Shown here: positions 1-10,237 of the stretch, in pieces
Layout of the letters: every line of letters begins with the position of its first letter
How positions within the stretch are numbered: the first letter of the stretch is position 1
Assembly (NCBI RefSeq): GCF_003308995.1
Contig: NZ_QFFJ01000002.1
Location: 3,286,001 to 3,350,000 of the forward strand
Origin: Chitinophaga flava
GTDB lineage: Bacteria > Bacteroidota > Bacteroidia > Chitinophagales > Chitinophagaceae
Direction of reading: 5' to 3'
DNA: 64,000 bases
Program-made: the position numbers and the translations under genes
The notes under the pieces: model-generated
Seen by the model: the letters and a program-made list of their open reading frames with translations, nothing else
The model's database searches: none
What the model was told of the DNA's origin: nothing

Positions 1-1
1 T

Positions 2-1378
2 CAGTACAGTGTTAACGGTGGTACCTACACGAATAATGCTCAATATAAAAACATAGGAGCCGGCAATTATACCATCAAAGTCCGGGATGGACGTGGTTGC
101 GAAATCACTAAAAATATTGTTTTACAACAGCCGGCAGCGCCGCTGTCACTGGTTATTTCGAACATCGCACACCTGCCCTGTGGTGGCAGCCCTACCGGTA
201 AAATCACTCTGCAAGCGGCAGGAGGTACCTTGCCTTATCAATATACACTCAACAATGGAGCTCCACAGCCTAACGGTGTATTTACAACATTACCAGCGGG
301 GAACTATGCCCTTCAGGTTAAAGATGTGAACGGTTGTGCCGCATCGGCTACCACCGCAGTAACAGCCATGTTCCCACCAGTAACAGCCACAGCTACGGTA
401 ACGCCTGTACGATGCAACGGTGATGGCAATGGGTCTGTAGTGTTACTGCCGGCGGGTGGAGATGGCAGTTACAGTTACCAGTGGAGCAGCGCCGGGCTGA
501 ATGGTGCACAGGCACAACAGCTCAAAGCCGGCAACTATAGTGTGAAAATCACAGATGGTAAAGGTTGCAGCCAGTCCTACAGCTATGAAGTAACCCAGCC
601 GCCGTTGCTCGCATTCACAGTGACAGGCTCCCGGATATGCGATGGCATAGACGATGGCACGATCACCACCACTGTACAAGGTGGTACCACTCCTTATCAA
701 TATGCCCTGGGCAGCGGTGGCTGGGGCAGCGATAATGTCTTCGGCAATCTGACAGCCGGGGACTATACCGTCAAGGTACAGGATGCAAAAGGTTGCGGCA
801 ATAGTCAGCCAACTTCCATTACAAAACTGAATGTTAAGCCGGATGCCAACTTCCTGGTTGCCTCCCGCAAAAATGCCTACGATACCCTGGTGATCAAGGA
901 AATCAGCCTGCCGGCGCCCGACTTTGTCAGCTGGACCTTCGACCCGCAGGCCATACTGCTGGGCTATGACCGCGGTACACCACTGATAAAATTCACTAAT
1001 CCCGGAACCTACTGGGTGGAAATGAAGGGTACTTTCGGCGAGTGCAGCTATAAAGTGCGCAAAGATATCCAGATCAGCGACTACGACCCGCTGGCAGGCC
1101 CGTCTAACAGTCTGCCGGTTCGTGTAATCGATACCGTGATGCTGTCACCCAACCCTAATGATGGCAATTTCCGTTTCCAGATTAAAATGAGCCGTAAACA
1201 ACAGGTGATCGTATCGGTATTTGATCTGAATGGCAGGGTGCTGGCCAAACAACAGTATAGCCCTGCTTTGATGATAGATGACCGTTTGGCATTGGGGAAT
1301 GCTAATTCCGGCATCTATATCCTGCGTGTGGTGGCTGAAAACGAGAGTAAGGATATACGCTTTATAGTAAACCGTTAA
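2..1378 (+). CDS. SprB-repeat surface protein with T9SS type A sorting domain (5' partial)
   Basis: The frame is open from base 2, so the start lies outside the window. The visible 458 residues contain at least four SprB-like repeats, each ending in a G-[ND]-Y-x(3)-V-x-D-x(2)-GC signature (GNYTIKVRDGRGC, GNYALQVKDVNGC, GNYSVKITDGKGC, GDYTVKVQDAKGC). The last 80 or so residues form a type A sorting domain (LSPNPNDGNF, then a GIYILRV strand and a basic end), which directs export by the type IX system and attachment to the cell surface. SprB proteins are gliding adhesins in flavobacteria; the same role here is inference. The next gene starts 28 bp downstream, so the two may be co-transcribed. 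Confidence 0.9.
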   Translation, partial: QYSVNGGTYTNNAQYKNIGAGNYTIKVRDGRGCEITKNIVLQQPAAPLSLVISNIAHLPCGGSPTGKITLQAAGGTLPYQYTLNNGAPQPNGVFTTLPAGNYALQVKDVNGCAASATTAVTAMFPPVTATATVTPVRCNGDGNGSVVLLPAGGDGSYSYQWSSAGLNGAQAQQLKAGNYSVKITDGKGCSQSYSYEVTQPPLLAFTVTGSRICDGIDDGTITTTVQGGTTPYQYALGSGGWGSDNVFGNLTAGDYTVKVQDAKGCGNSQPTSITKLNVKPDANFLVASRKNAYDTLVIKEISLPAPDFVSWTFDPQAILLGYDRGTPLIKFTNPGTYWVEMKGTFGECSYKVRKDIQISDYDPLAGPSNSLPVRVIDTVMLSPNPNDGNFRFQIKMSRKQQVIVSVFDLNGRVLAKQQYSPALMIDDRLALGNANSGIYILRVVAENESKDIRFIVNR

Positions 1379-1406
1379 TTTTTTATCAATCAATAATTCA
1401 TCCGAG

Positions 1407-4400
1407 ATGGGCATGACTCCAGTTTTTCGTTTCCTGTTATGTATGACGCTTTTGATGTTCATGCAAAAGCCGACCCACGCCCAACAGTATCCTGTTACTG
1501 CCAGCACACAGATCATTCCTCCTTACAGTGTATATCTGCCGGACTATGCAGTGCCAGGCAGTGACAAGCTACGGGTGATACTGGTACAGAACGACCTGAC
1601 CAAGCCCTCTTACGACGTGCGGCTGCAGATGACCGTGGAGCGCAACGGCACGCTGATCATGCGAACAGCACCGGCGTTTAATCCACGCCCGCTGACACTC
1701 AGTGCCGGCGTGCCCACCATCATCAGCGGGGCCGACCTGGCGGATTATCTCAACACCAATAATATAGAGTTCAGCGGTGGTTTTAGCCGGGACAGCTACG
1801 AGCGTACCCGCTCCCTGCCGGAAGGTTCCTACCGCATTACCTTCACAGCTTTTGATTACCGCCGTCCGCAGGTACAGGTAAGTAACACCGGCGCCAATAT
1901 CTTTTTCTTCCAGAAAAATGACCCGCCGCTGCTGAACATGCCTATCTGCGGCAGCCGCGTGGAGAAAAGAGATCCGCAGTTCCTGACATTCAGCTGGAGC
2001 AGTCGCAATACGCCCAACCCACTGGAAGGAGGCGGCACAGAATATATCTTCTCTCTCTATGAAATAAAACCCAAAAACAGCAACCCCGATTATATCGTCC
2101 GCAGCACCCGCCCGATCTATACCATCACCACCGAACAGAATACCATCGCCTACGGCCCTGGAGAACCGGCGCTGACAGACAGTATGGAGTACGTATGGAT
2201 CGTACAGGCACGCGACAAGAGCGGCCGTGATATGTTCAGCAATCAGGGACTGAGCCAGAGTTGCCGGTTTACCTACCTGGGCAACAATCCTTTTGAAACT
2301 AACAAAATTGGTAAACCCACCCTTTCTGGTCAGGCTACCGGTGAAAGAACGATCAGACTTTCCTGGCAACTGGCTCCTGATAATGTGAATTATAGGGTAG
2401 ATGCCTACCGCGTACAATACCGCGCCGCCAAAAAAGACGGTGTGGAATATGACTGGCGTACAGCTGAATCTCCGCGTGATACCGTCCTTAATGTAAACAG
2501 TCTCGAGCCGGGCCGCAGCTACGAAGCCCGCCTGCAATGGCTCGTAGCCGGCGTGTACGGCCCCTTCAGCGACATAGTAACGGTAACGACTAAACCCTCC
2601 CGCACTTTCACCTGCGGTGATCCGGCATTATTGCAGACACCACAGAATAGTACACCACTACCTACAGCCATGGCCGGTAGTATCTTCCGTATCGGCCACT
2701 TCGATGTGATGCTCACTGAGGTGACTGGTGGCGATGGCGTTTTCAGCGGCCGCGGTAAAGTGATTACACCTGGCTTTGGCACCGGTATGCTGCTGCAGTT
2801 CAACAGGATATCTGTAAATACTGACCTGGTAGTGACCCGCGGTGAGATGCAGGCCGTAACAGACGGTATCGACAAATTCGTAAGTGACGCTGTTAAACAT
2901 CAACGTGGCGGCGACGAAGTAGGGCAGGTGAAAACCGGAGACCTCGTTCCGGACATCACTACCAAACTGCATCTGTTCACCAAAGAAAACATTGTAGTAG
3001 ACACCGACAAAGGCACCATCACCCTGAAGGATTCCAATACCGGACAGGAGGAAGTGATCAACTATAAAGAGAAAGGAAAAACTTTGCCGCTGGTAATAGA
3101 AGATACTGATGGTAACCTTTATAATGTCGATAAAAGTGGTAAGGTAACGTCAGCGGGTACACGTGATAAAGGACTCGCAGGCAACCCGGAAGCACTGGCA
3201 GCTTTGAAAAAACTGGACCTGAGCAACGGTATGATCACCTTCTCAGTGAAAGACAGCAAATATGCCTTCGACAGCTGGAAAGACAGCTACTTTGGTAAAC
3301 CGGTGCTCGACAGTAGTTATGAAAAACTGGCCGATGGCCGTTATCGCGTAAGTGCTAAAGCCATCGTTCCGGGTGAGCAGGATCAGGTGATCGCTACATT
3401 GGTCAATACAAAAGACATCGACAGAAGTAAAATAAAGTTTGTAAGTGGCAAGGGTATTGTCTATCCTGCCGATTCCACTAAAGATGGTTTTGTTATCACG
3501 CTGACTGGCGGCCCTGCCAGCGATGCGCAGGAAGTGTATGCCGTATACACCAAAGGCGGTAAATACATCAGCATGGGTAAACTGCTGGTGGCCAGTTATG
3601 CGCCCAAACAAAAACGAGTGGTACTGGTGCCGGTAGGTTACAGCACTGATGTGCCGGTAGATGCCATCAGCAAAGCCCTGAAAGATGCTTATGAAAAGAT
3701 TGGTGTCACCTATACGGTGGTAAAAGATGAAAGCTTCCGCGCTAATAAAGACTGGGACCGGAACAAGGATACCATACTGCAGGACAGCAAAAGTGGTTTC
3801 CTGGGCAATGGTTTCACCGGTGAGGAAAAAGCCATGCGCAAGGCTTACAGCAAAAATCACGATATAGATAAAGATGCCACTTACTTGTTTGTGGTCAATG
3901 AAGTTGCGTTGACAGATGGTGACCTGTTGGGTAAAATGCCCCGTCAGAGTCAGTTCGGTTTCATCTTCACAAAAAATGCCACTCCGGAAAATATCGCCCG
4001 CACTGTAGCACACGAAACCGGCCACGGCGCCTTTACGCTGGAACATACGTTCAGCGCAGGTATCGGACTGGATAAAGGTAGCACCGACAACCTCATGGAT
4101 TACAATAATGGCTACAGTCTGTTGAAATACCAGTGGGACGTAGTACATGACCCGGGCCATGTATGGGGCATTTTTGAGAATGAGGAGGAACAGGAAAGTA
4201 TAGGCTTCGATAGTATCGGTGTATTTAAAGACCTGAGAAATGAGGCGACCAACACCTATACATTTATCACACCGGCAGGGACCTACATCACTTTACCGGC
4301 CACAGCTTCCAACCTGAAATTCTCTACGCTGGACAGAACTTTCTATAAACTGAATGGCGTAGTGAATACTAATCAGCCATCAGAAGATCTTATGCCATTG

Positions 4401-7400
4401 GGCGCTTTGTTGTCCTTTAGTCTTAATGAAAAGACATATACGGCTGATTTTAAGGGAAAAACATTTAATGGCTATGGTATAGGTGGCAAAGACTTCTATG
4501 AAGATGTGTATACCGGCCAGGAGCACCCCAGAAGCGGTATTGCCGTGTTTATGGGAGTAGGAGAAGATCCGGTGACAAGGGACCGCAGGTTTATTTCCTA
4601 TGCTTCCAGATTCGGTGCATTACAGGCCACTATCAGTGTACCATCTACCTATTATGGTGCAGGTACCTTTAACAATAATCTGGCGGTTACAGATATCAAT
4701 TTCATTGATGCCTTCCTGAATATGGAAGAGATGCTGAAAAGCAAAGCCGGCGAAAACAAATTGCTGGTATTGCCGATGAAGAATCTGTATCTGACTAATG
4801 CCAAAACAACATTCCCTTATAAAGGCGGCCAGACCGTCAACATCACGGAGTTCCTGTTGAGTGTACTCGCTCCCGACAGTCCGGTAAAAGACTATATCAC
4901 CTTCTATACAGTGGCCAACTTCAAAGCCAATGAGCTGGAAGGGTTTAAAGACTGTATGGGAATGGGGATCCGGATAGAGGACTTTATTCAGTCTTATCGC
5001 AAAATGCAGCTGCAGACAGTTGATCCGTCTTATGGGCCGCGGGTGTTTGCAAAAGTGAAAGAGCTGACGATGACAGAGCTGGCGATGGCTGCAAAAAGCA
5101 ATGTCAATCTGGTGACGGACCTGCATACAGCAGTCCTGGCCGGTAAATCAGCTGCTGATATTCATACCATTCTGGTCAATAATTACAGCAAGTGTGCAAT
5201 GAATGCGCTGGAGCTGAAAGACAGGTTGTACATTCTGAATCAGCTGCTTGGAAAGGTAATGAACAATGATCTGTGGTATACGGATCCACACTGGTATACT
5301 TCCAATGATGGTTATTTCATTGTAAGGGATCTGCTGCAGACGACTCCGCAGAAAGACCAGCTGGAAATACTGAAGAATGGATTGATGGCCAACAATTATC
5401 AATGGCTGCGCACTTTATGGAGAGAAGGCAATAAATGGCTGAATGGCGTAGGGTACGATGATGTAAGGGGAGTTTTTGATCTGATCAACCCATGGGTGCT
5501 GGAGAACTATGCTGAGCTGGGCATTCAGCCGACTCAGAAAACAAGTACTGACCAGATGAGCGGTATGGGCCCTGTAAAATATTATCCCGGAGAAGAGGAG
5601 TTTTTGATAGGTGCAAAACCTGTAGAGCTGTACCATGTCAACAAGTTTTTTGACTACTGGACAGATTACAGCGGAACCACAGCGGAATTCAATGATAACG
5701 GAAAAGTAGTGCTGGCGCAGGAATATACAATGCGGGAATTACCCAATACTTTCCTGGATAAATTACTGGACGAGGCACCCCGTAATACCATCGTGAAAGT
5801 AGAACTGAACGAAGCCTTTAATCCGCTGGAACCGGTAACGATCACGGCTGTACGTAATTTCTATGAGAATGGATTTGAGATAGGAAAACGTCATGTTGTG
5901 CCTGCCTATATGGCCATGGTGTATGATACTGATGTGAAAAGAACTTTGAAAAGCAGAGCGATCAGGGAAGTCCTTGATTTTGTGGCGGTAGCAACAGCAG
6001 TATTGGCCGCTCCGGAAACAGGTGGTGGTTCCCTGGCGGCTTATTCGGCTTTTGCCATAAGGGCGGCCGCAGTAATCAGCTCCACAGATGTGTTAATACA
6101 GCGGTCAAGGAATGATCTCACACCTGCCAATTATGACAAGTATAAGGGCTTCTATGAGAGATGGGATATGGTGAAAGCCGCTTCCGATTATACGTCATTA
6201 ATGGCAGCCGGAGCCAACGGATTGGCCTGGGGGGCCAGTAAGCTGAGAGGTTTCCAGTTATTTAACCGTACGATCGCAGAGGTAGGGCCTGTACTGGATG
6301 GTACACCAACGGCTTTAGGGGACTTGTCAAATGGATGGAGTACCATCAGAAATATTCCAAAAGACCCACCTCCCGGCGGTTGGGGCTTCTCGTTGGATAA
6401 TTCCAGGCTGTTTAATAAAGCGTCCGGACTGAAGCTGGAAGGTGTAGCTGGGCAGGCAAAGATGGCCAGAGTAGCAGGTTTTGCTGAAGAAGCGCATGTA
6501 AATGCGTTCTTCTCCATGGGTGCAAGAGAAGGAGGGGTGGCAGAAGATTGGGTGATGATGTCTGAGCCGGGCAGCAAGTTGCTTGTTTCGAAGGCTGGCG
6601 TTCTCACAAAATATGTAGATGAAGTTGGAGATGCAGTCGGTGAAGTAACTGGAACAATGATAGGTAAAGGAGAGCTGGTGGAAACAGCAGGCGGGATGCG
6701 GGTAACGGTCGCTAATGGGCAGGGAGGTGAAAGCGTGGGTACGCTGACACCAACCATTTACAATGGTACCGCCACTGTTACCGGTTACGCTATCGCAGGA
6801 TCTGCTTCAAACGGCATGGCTGATATCCTGGTGGCAACAAGGCCCAACTATGCGCCACAGCTGCTGTATGCTTCTGCCAAAGCATATGAGCTGATACTCA
6901 CAAAGGTGAAGGAACAAGGAAAGTGTATCGCCTGTAAACGTTTTACAGAAGAGATCTGTAAGAAGTTTGATGCGCTTTATAAGAAAGCCGGAATTACCAA
7001 CAGTGGAGGAATCCGTGAATTGTGTGCGAGGTTGAATCCCAAAAATGTGAGTAGCGTGCTGGATTACCTGCTGGCTATGCCACTGACAGATCTGACCTCC
7101 TTCCTGGGAGACATTAATGTAACATCTGATAATACAAATCATATCAGTCAGCATGTGGAAGAGCTGGACACCCAGTTACTGGAAGCCTGGATGGTGGTGG
7201 CTACAGCCAGAAGAGAAGTATCGGTCAACTATCAGGCCGACTTCCCCGCACTGAAAGAAGTTAAACTGGCCAGGGCATCATCCAGCTTCATGACCAACAT
7301 TGGCCAGGACGAAGGTTTTATTGAAGCGTTGTCTCCCATAAAAGGAATGCCATGTAAGACCTGTAAAAATCCGTCCAAACCAATTAATCAGTATCTGAGT

Positions 7401-8012
7401 GAGTATGTCAAGGATTTCAAGTATTTTTCGGATAATTATAATTTCGAAGGGCTCTGGAAGGATCTGAAACAAGACTGGGTTGGTATTGTGTATGGCGCAG
7501 CTTTTCAGTTACGTGTCCTGAGAGCCCATCCCGAACTGTTTAATGGTAATGTCGTTTTTGACGCAAACCTGGATGAGACAGAAGATGGACTTGAAGGAGA
7601 TGACGCGGATGGAGGAACGAGAACCAAATGTCGTTTTGATATCAAAGTCACTACACCCACGGGTATCAAATACATGGAATTTAAGAGCTGGGGCGCCAGT
7701 ACCTTGAGAGACTTTTTAGCGAGTGCCAGCAAACGATCTCAATTTGAGAAACAGTTAGGCGTTTATCTCAAAAATGTGAGTAGTCTGAATCAGTTGTCCT
7801 GTATTTTTGATTCCAAAAAACTTACACTCGATAAGGCAAAAGGAGTGGTACAGGCGGCATTCAGAGACCGGTTCGCTGAATGGTACGATAGTGATGACAG
7901 TGGCCTGGGAGATACAAAAATGCAACAGCTGTTTGGTCTGAATAAAAGGGCTTTTCAAGCTGCTATAAATGACCTTAACAGTCCGATTTATCAATTCGTC
8001 ATAATATTATAA
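1407..8012 (+). CDS. Giant secreted polymorphic-toxin-like protein: Fn3, metalloprotease motif, C-terminal PD-(D/E)XK-like nuclease
   Basis: The protein has 2201 residues with a signal peptide of about 25 residues (FLLCMTLLMF, then THAQ). Residues about 295-395 look like fibronectin type III. A zincin motif HETGH sits at 869-873 with a further His at 880, followed by a Met-turn-like NLMDY. Two CxxC pairs occur in the last quarter, near residues 1835 and 1990. The C-terminal 150 residues carry D2078, then E2091-F-K2093 on adjacent predicted strands (FDIKVTT, MEFKSWG), the pattern of a PD-(D/E)XK nuclease. There is no T9SS sorting domain at the end; the nuclease-like domain occupies that place, as in polymorphic toxins. 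The stop codon overlaps the next start by one base. The nuclease activity and self-release by the protease are inference. A large surface protein without toxicity is the alternative. Confidence 0.72.
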   Translation: MGMTPVFRFLLCMTLLMFMQKPTHAQQYPVTASTQIIPPYSVYLPDYAVPGSDKLRVILVQNDLTKPSYDVRLQMTVERNGTLIMRTAPAFNPRPLTLSAGVPTIISGADLADYLNTNNIEFSGGFSRDSYERTRSLPEGSYRITFTAFDYRRPQVQVSNTGANIFFFQKNDPPLLNMPICGSRVEKRDPQFLTFSWSSRNTPNPLEGGGTEYIFSLYEIKPKNSNPDYIVRSTRPIYTITTEQNTIAYGPGEPALTDSMEYVWIVQARDKSGRDMFSNQGLSQSCRFTYLGNNPFETNKIGKPTLSGQATGERTIRLSWQLAPDNVNYRVDAYRVQYRAAKKDGVEYDWRTAESPRDTVLNVNSLEPGRSYEARLQWLVAGVYGPFSDIVTVTTKPSRTFTCGDPALLQTPQNSTPLPTAMAGSIFRIGHFDVMLTEVTGGDGVFSGRGKVITPGFGTGMLLQFNRISVNTDLVVTRGEMQAVTDGIDKFVSDAVKHQRGGDEVGQVKTGDLVPDITTKLHLFTKENIVVDTDKGTITLKDSNTGQEEVINYKEKGKTLPLVIEDTDGNLYNVDKSGKVTSAGTRDKGLAGNPEALAALKKLDLSNGMITFSVKDSKYAFDSWKDSYFGKPVLDSSYEKLADGRYRVSAKAIVPGEQDQVIATLVNTKDIDRSKIKFVSGKGIVYPADSTKDGFVITLTGGPASDAQEVYAVYTKGGKYISMGKLLVASYAPKQKRVVLVPVGYSTDVPVDAISKALKDAYEKIGVTYTVVKDESFRANKDWDRNKDTILQDSKSGFLGNGFTGEEKAMRKAYSKNHDIDKDATYLFVVNEVALTDGDLLGKMPRQSQFGFIFTKNATPENIARTVAHETGHGAFTLEHTFSAGIGLDKGSTDNLMDYNNGYSLLKYQWDVVHDPGHVWGIFENEEEQESIGFDSIGVFKDLRNEATNTYTFITPAGTYITLPATASNLKFSTLDRTFYKLNGVVNTNQPSEDLMPLGALLSFSLNEKTYTADFKGKTFNGYGIGGKDFYEDVYTGQEHPRSGIAVFMGVGEDPVTRDRRFISYASRFGALQATISVPSTYYGAGTFNNNLAVTDINFIDAFLNMEEMLKSKAGENKLLVLPMKNLYLTNAKTTFPYKGGQTVNITEFLLSVLAPDSPVKDYITFYTVANFKANELEGFKDCMGMGIRIEDFIQSYRKMQLQTVDPSYGPRVFAKVKELTMTELAMAAKSNVNLVTDLHTAVLAGKSAADIHTILVNNYSKCAMNALELKDRLYILNQLLGKVMNNDLWYTDPHWYTSNDGYFIVRDLLQTTPQKDQLEILKNGLMANNYQWLRTLWREGNKWLNGVGYDDVRGVFDLINPWVLENYAELGIQPTQKTSTDQMSGMGPVKYYPGEEEFLIGAKPVELYHVNKFFDYWTDYSGTTAEFNDNGKVVLAQEYTMRELPNTFLDKLLDEAPRNTIVKVELNEAFNPLEPVTITAVRNFYENGFEIGKRHVVPAYMAMVYDTDVKRTLKSRAIREVLDFVAVATAVLAAPETGGGSLAAYSAFAIRAAAVISSTDVLIQRSRNDLTPANYDKYKGFYERWDMVKAASDYTSLMAAGANGLAWGASKLRGFQLFNRTIAEVGPVLDGTPTALGDLSNGWSTIRNIPKDPPPGGWGFSLDNSRLFNKASGLKLEGVAGQAKMARVAGFAEEAHVNAFFSMGAREGGVAEDWVMMSEPGSKLLVSKAGVLTKYVDEVGDAVGEVTGTMIGKGELVETAGGMRVTVANGQGGESVGTLTPTIYNGTATVTGYAIAGSASNGMADILVATRPNYAPQLLYASAKAYELILTKVKEQGKCIACKRFTEEICKKFDALYKKAGITNSGGIRELCARLNPKNVSSVLDYLLAMPLTDLTSFLGDINVTSDNTNHISQHVEELDTQLLEAWMVVATARREVSVNYQADFPALKEVKLARASSSFMTNIGQDEGFIEALSPIKGMPCKTCKNPSKPINQYLSEYVKDFKYFSDNYNFEGLWKDLKQDWVGIVYGAAFQLRVLRAHPELFNGNVVFDANLDETEDGLEGDDADGGTRTKCRFDIKVTTPTGIKYMEFKSWGASTLRDFLASASKRSQFEKQLGVYLKNVSSLNQLSCIFDSKKLTLDKAKGVVQAAFRDRFAEWYDSDDSGLGDTKMQQLFGLNKRAFQAAINDLNSPIYQFVIIL

Positions 8013-9076
8013 TGTTTATATTAAAAGAGCAACTAAAAGGATATACAGTTAAGAATGATAGCAGAGACGAGCTCTATTATCGTCATCATAAATCAGTGTT
8101 TTCACTGAACAAAGAGGGTTTGGACGTAAGGAAACTACAGGATAATGTTTCCAATTACAGCAAAATTTTCCGGTATCAGGATGCTTACCTGTTTAATTGC
8201 AACGGGGAGCTGCTGATGGTTGCTGTTGATGGAACAGAAACCAGATTGGGGAAAGAGCTGTATCCTGCCATGATACAGGAAACGAACATCATTGTTACCA
8301 GTCAGGCCGGCCCGGAAGATACACTCGCCAGAATAGATGCGGCAGGAAATGTCCGTTGGGAAGTGCCGGTGTCTCTGGGTAATCAGCACTTGCAGTATAA
8401 GGATATGCTGTACTATATACGGATTGATGATGTGTATAAGGTGAGAACAAGTATCATTAATAAAATGTCTCTGGACAATGGTGAATATAATGTGCTCATT
8501 GATTTTAATGATTATTACCGGGGAGATTTGGTTGGAGTGAATGCTCCGCCAGATACCTTTTATGAGCTGATAACCGTTGATGATGCAGCGATCGTGGCGA
8601 TGGTAAATAATCGGAGGATCGTATCTGTAGACGTAAATACCGGAGAAATAAGGTGGGAAACGGATCAGTTGACGGATATGAATGGAGGTGTTTTAGAATA
8701 TTTTGTTTCGGCGCCCATACCTGGCGGGATGTACAATGGTAAAAGATACATTCTCCAGGGTTCCGTTTTTGCCTGTCTGGATATACAGCAAAAGAAGCTT
8801 GTTCAGCGTCGGTTTAAGTTGAGTGGTACACATACCAGGGAAATATTTGTTTTTGACTGCAGGATAGAGGGCTCATGGCTGTATTTTGCCGGTAGGGAAG
8901 GAGCAGGAGCCCTGGACCGCATCGGTATCTTCGATATTGAAAAAGAGGCCGTCATCTGGGATGCAGTTCTGCCTGTGGCTCCCGGCGCCACTTTAAGGGC
9001 GGCCCCCTATGGCAGCGGTCAGCATATATTTGCCAACGACAGCAACAATATCCTCTACATCTACGAACGGACCTGA
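8012..9076 (+). CDS. PQQ-like beta-propeller protein, candidate immunity protein for the upstream toxin
   Basis: This 354-residue protein has no signal peptide and no membrane segment, so it should stay in the cytoplasm. It shows repeated blade-like units with the pyrrolo-quinoline-quinone repeat style (ARIDAAGNVRWEV, VSVDVNTGEIRWET, GIFDIEKEAVIWDA), suggesting a seven- or eight-bladed propeller. Its ATG shares one base with the stop of the giant upstream gene, so translation is probably coupled. A small cytoplasmic protein coupled to a secreted protein with a C-terminal nuclease-like domain is the usual layout for an immunity gene. I know of no established propeller immunity family to place it in, so that role is inference from context. 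Confidence 0.7.
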   Translation: MFILKEQLKGYTVKNDSRDELYYRHHKSVFSLNKEGLDVRKLQDNVSNYSKIFRYQDAYLFNCNGELLMVAVDGTETRLGKELYPAMIQETNIIVTSQAGPEDTLARIDAAGNVRWEVPVSLGNQHLQYKDMLYYIRIDDVYKVRTSIINKMSLDNGEYNVLIDFNDYYRGDLVGVNAPPDTFYELITVDDAAIVAMVNNRRIVSVDVNTGEIRWETDQLTDMNGGVLEYFVSAPIPGGMYNGKRYILQGSVFACLDIQQKKLVQRRFKLSGTHTREIFVFDCRIEGSWLYFAGREGAGALDRIGIFDIEKEAVIWDAVLPVAPGATLRAAPYGSGQHIFANDSNNILYIYERT

Positions 9077-9203
9077 GCAGCTCTTGTCATTTAATGGGGT
9101 ACATTTGTAATGTAAACAGACAACCTGGTAACCTTCCGGTAACCTTCTTCCGGCGGCGCCAGGTTGGCCTTATCTTTGCCTGCAAACTATCAAACTGTTA
9201 CAA

Positions 9204-9740
9204 ATGAAAAAGATCCTCTATCCGGCGGTAGCGCTGCTGGTGCTCGTGACGGCAGCATTTACCTTTATTACCGCACAGAACTGGAAAATCAACAATGGTT
9301 ATTCCGTCAAATTTGAAGGCAAATATGCCGATGGCGCCTTTGAATCGATGAAAGGAATGGTTGTTTTTGATGAAAAAGACCTTGCTGCTGCCAAATTTGA
9401 TGTACAGATAGATGTAGCTTCCATCAATACCGGCAACGGCCTTAAAAACAGGCATGCCCGCAGCGAAAAATGGTTCGATGCAGAGAAATACCCTTATATT
9501 CATTTCGTATCGTCTGAAGTGGTAAAGACGGCCACAGGCTATGATGCCAAAGGCACCCTGGATATGCACGGAATAAAGAAACCCTTTACCATCCCCTTTA
9601 CCTTCGTCCGGAATGGCGATAAAGGTGTTTTTCATGGCGAATTCAAGGTGAACCGTGGGGACTTCGGTATTACAACACCCCGTGGTGATGAGTCTGATTA
9701 TACCCATCTTACAGTAACCGTTCCCGTTACCGCTAAATAA
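9204..9740 (+). CDS. YceI-family periplasmic lipid-binding protein
   Basis: The protein has 178 residues with an N-terminal signal peptide (about 22 residues, ending FITAQ). The mature part matches the YceI lipocalin-like barrel: a KGMVVFDEKDLAAAKFDVQI strand pair, then the NRHARSEKWFDAEKYPYIHF segment and a TLDMHGIKKPF signature. YceI proteins bind isoprenoid chains in the periplasm; the ligand here is unknown. The length is normal for the family. A TATCTTTG box at 9171-9178 fits a Bacteroidota -7 element, but I see no good -33 partner. The next gene starts 6 bp downstream. Confidence 0.9.
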   Translation: MKKILYPAVALLVLVTAAFTFITAQNWKINNGYSVKFEGKYADGAFESMKGMVVFDEKDLAAAKFDVQIDVASINTGNGLKNRHARSEKWFDAEKYPYIHFVSSEVVKTATGYDAKGTLDMHGIKKPFTIPFTFVRNGDKGVFHGEFKVNRGDFGITTPRGDESDYTHLTVTVPVTAK

Positions 9741-9745
9741 TACCC

Positions 9746-10156
9746 ATGCGCCCTCAGCTTTTTTGGGTGGGTATAGCCGCCGGCGTTATCTCGGCCGTTC
9801 TTTCCCTGATATATGCAGCTGTTTATCAGACGGCGCTGGGAGCGGACTTCTCCGCGGTAGTTCCGGTGGCGGCCGTGGCCAGCGCCAATATTGCCGCCGG
9901 AGTCCTGATGATGCTGGCTTACTGGTTATGGGAACGCTGGTGTCAGGGAAAAGCGGTTCCTGTTTTTAATGTAATACTGATCTTTGTTTCCCTGCTGAGC
10001 AGCGCTATCCCTTTGGCTGTGAGCCTGCCCCTGAATATACCGGCGCCAGAACTGTTCCCTGGAATGGTTGTGCCTATGCATCTCTTCCCGGTGCTTGTAT
10101 GGCTGGGACTTCAACCATTACTATCTGATAAGAACCGCACCAGTGGCGGAAGATAA
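9746..10156 (+). CDS. Four-helix inner-membrane protein of unknown function
   Basis: This 136-residue protein has four predicted transmembrane helices at about residues 7-27, 40-63, 74-95 and 106-124, with a basic tail. It starts 6 bp after the YceI gene and is probably transcribed with it, so it may act in the same envelope process. I do not recognise a named family. A proline- and valine-rich loop (SLPLNIPAPELFPGMVVP) lies between helices 3 and 4. Confidence 0.75.
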   Translation: MRPQLFWVGIAAGVISAVLSLIYAAVYQTALGADFSAVVPVAAVASANIAAGVLMMLAYWLWERWCQGKAVPVFNVILIFVSLLSSAIPLAVSLPLNIPAPELFPGMVVPMHLFPVLVWLGLQPLLSDKNRTSGGR

Positions 10157-10237
10157 ATTTTTATAAATACGAATAATTATTGACAGGGTATTCCTATATT
10201 CGCTCTTCATTTGTTTGTAAACCGGAAAGCATACCGA

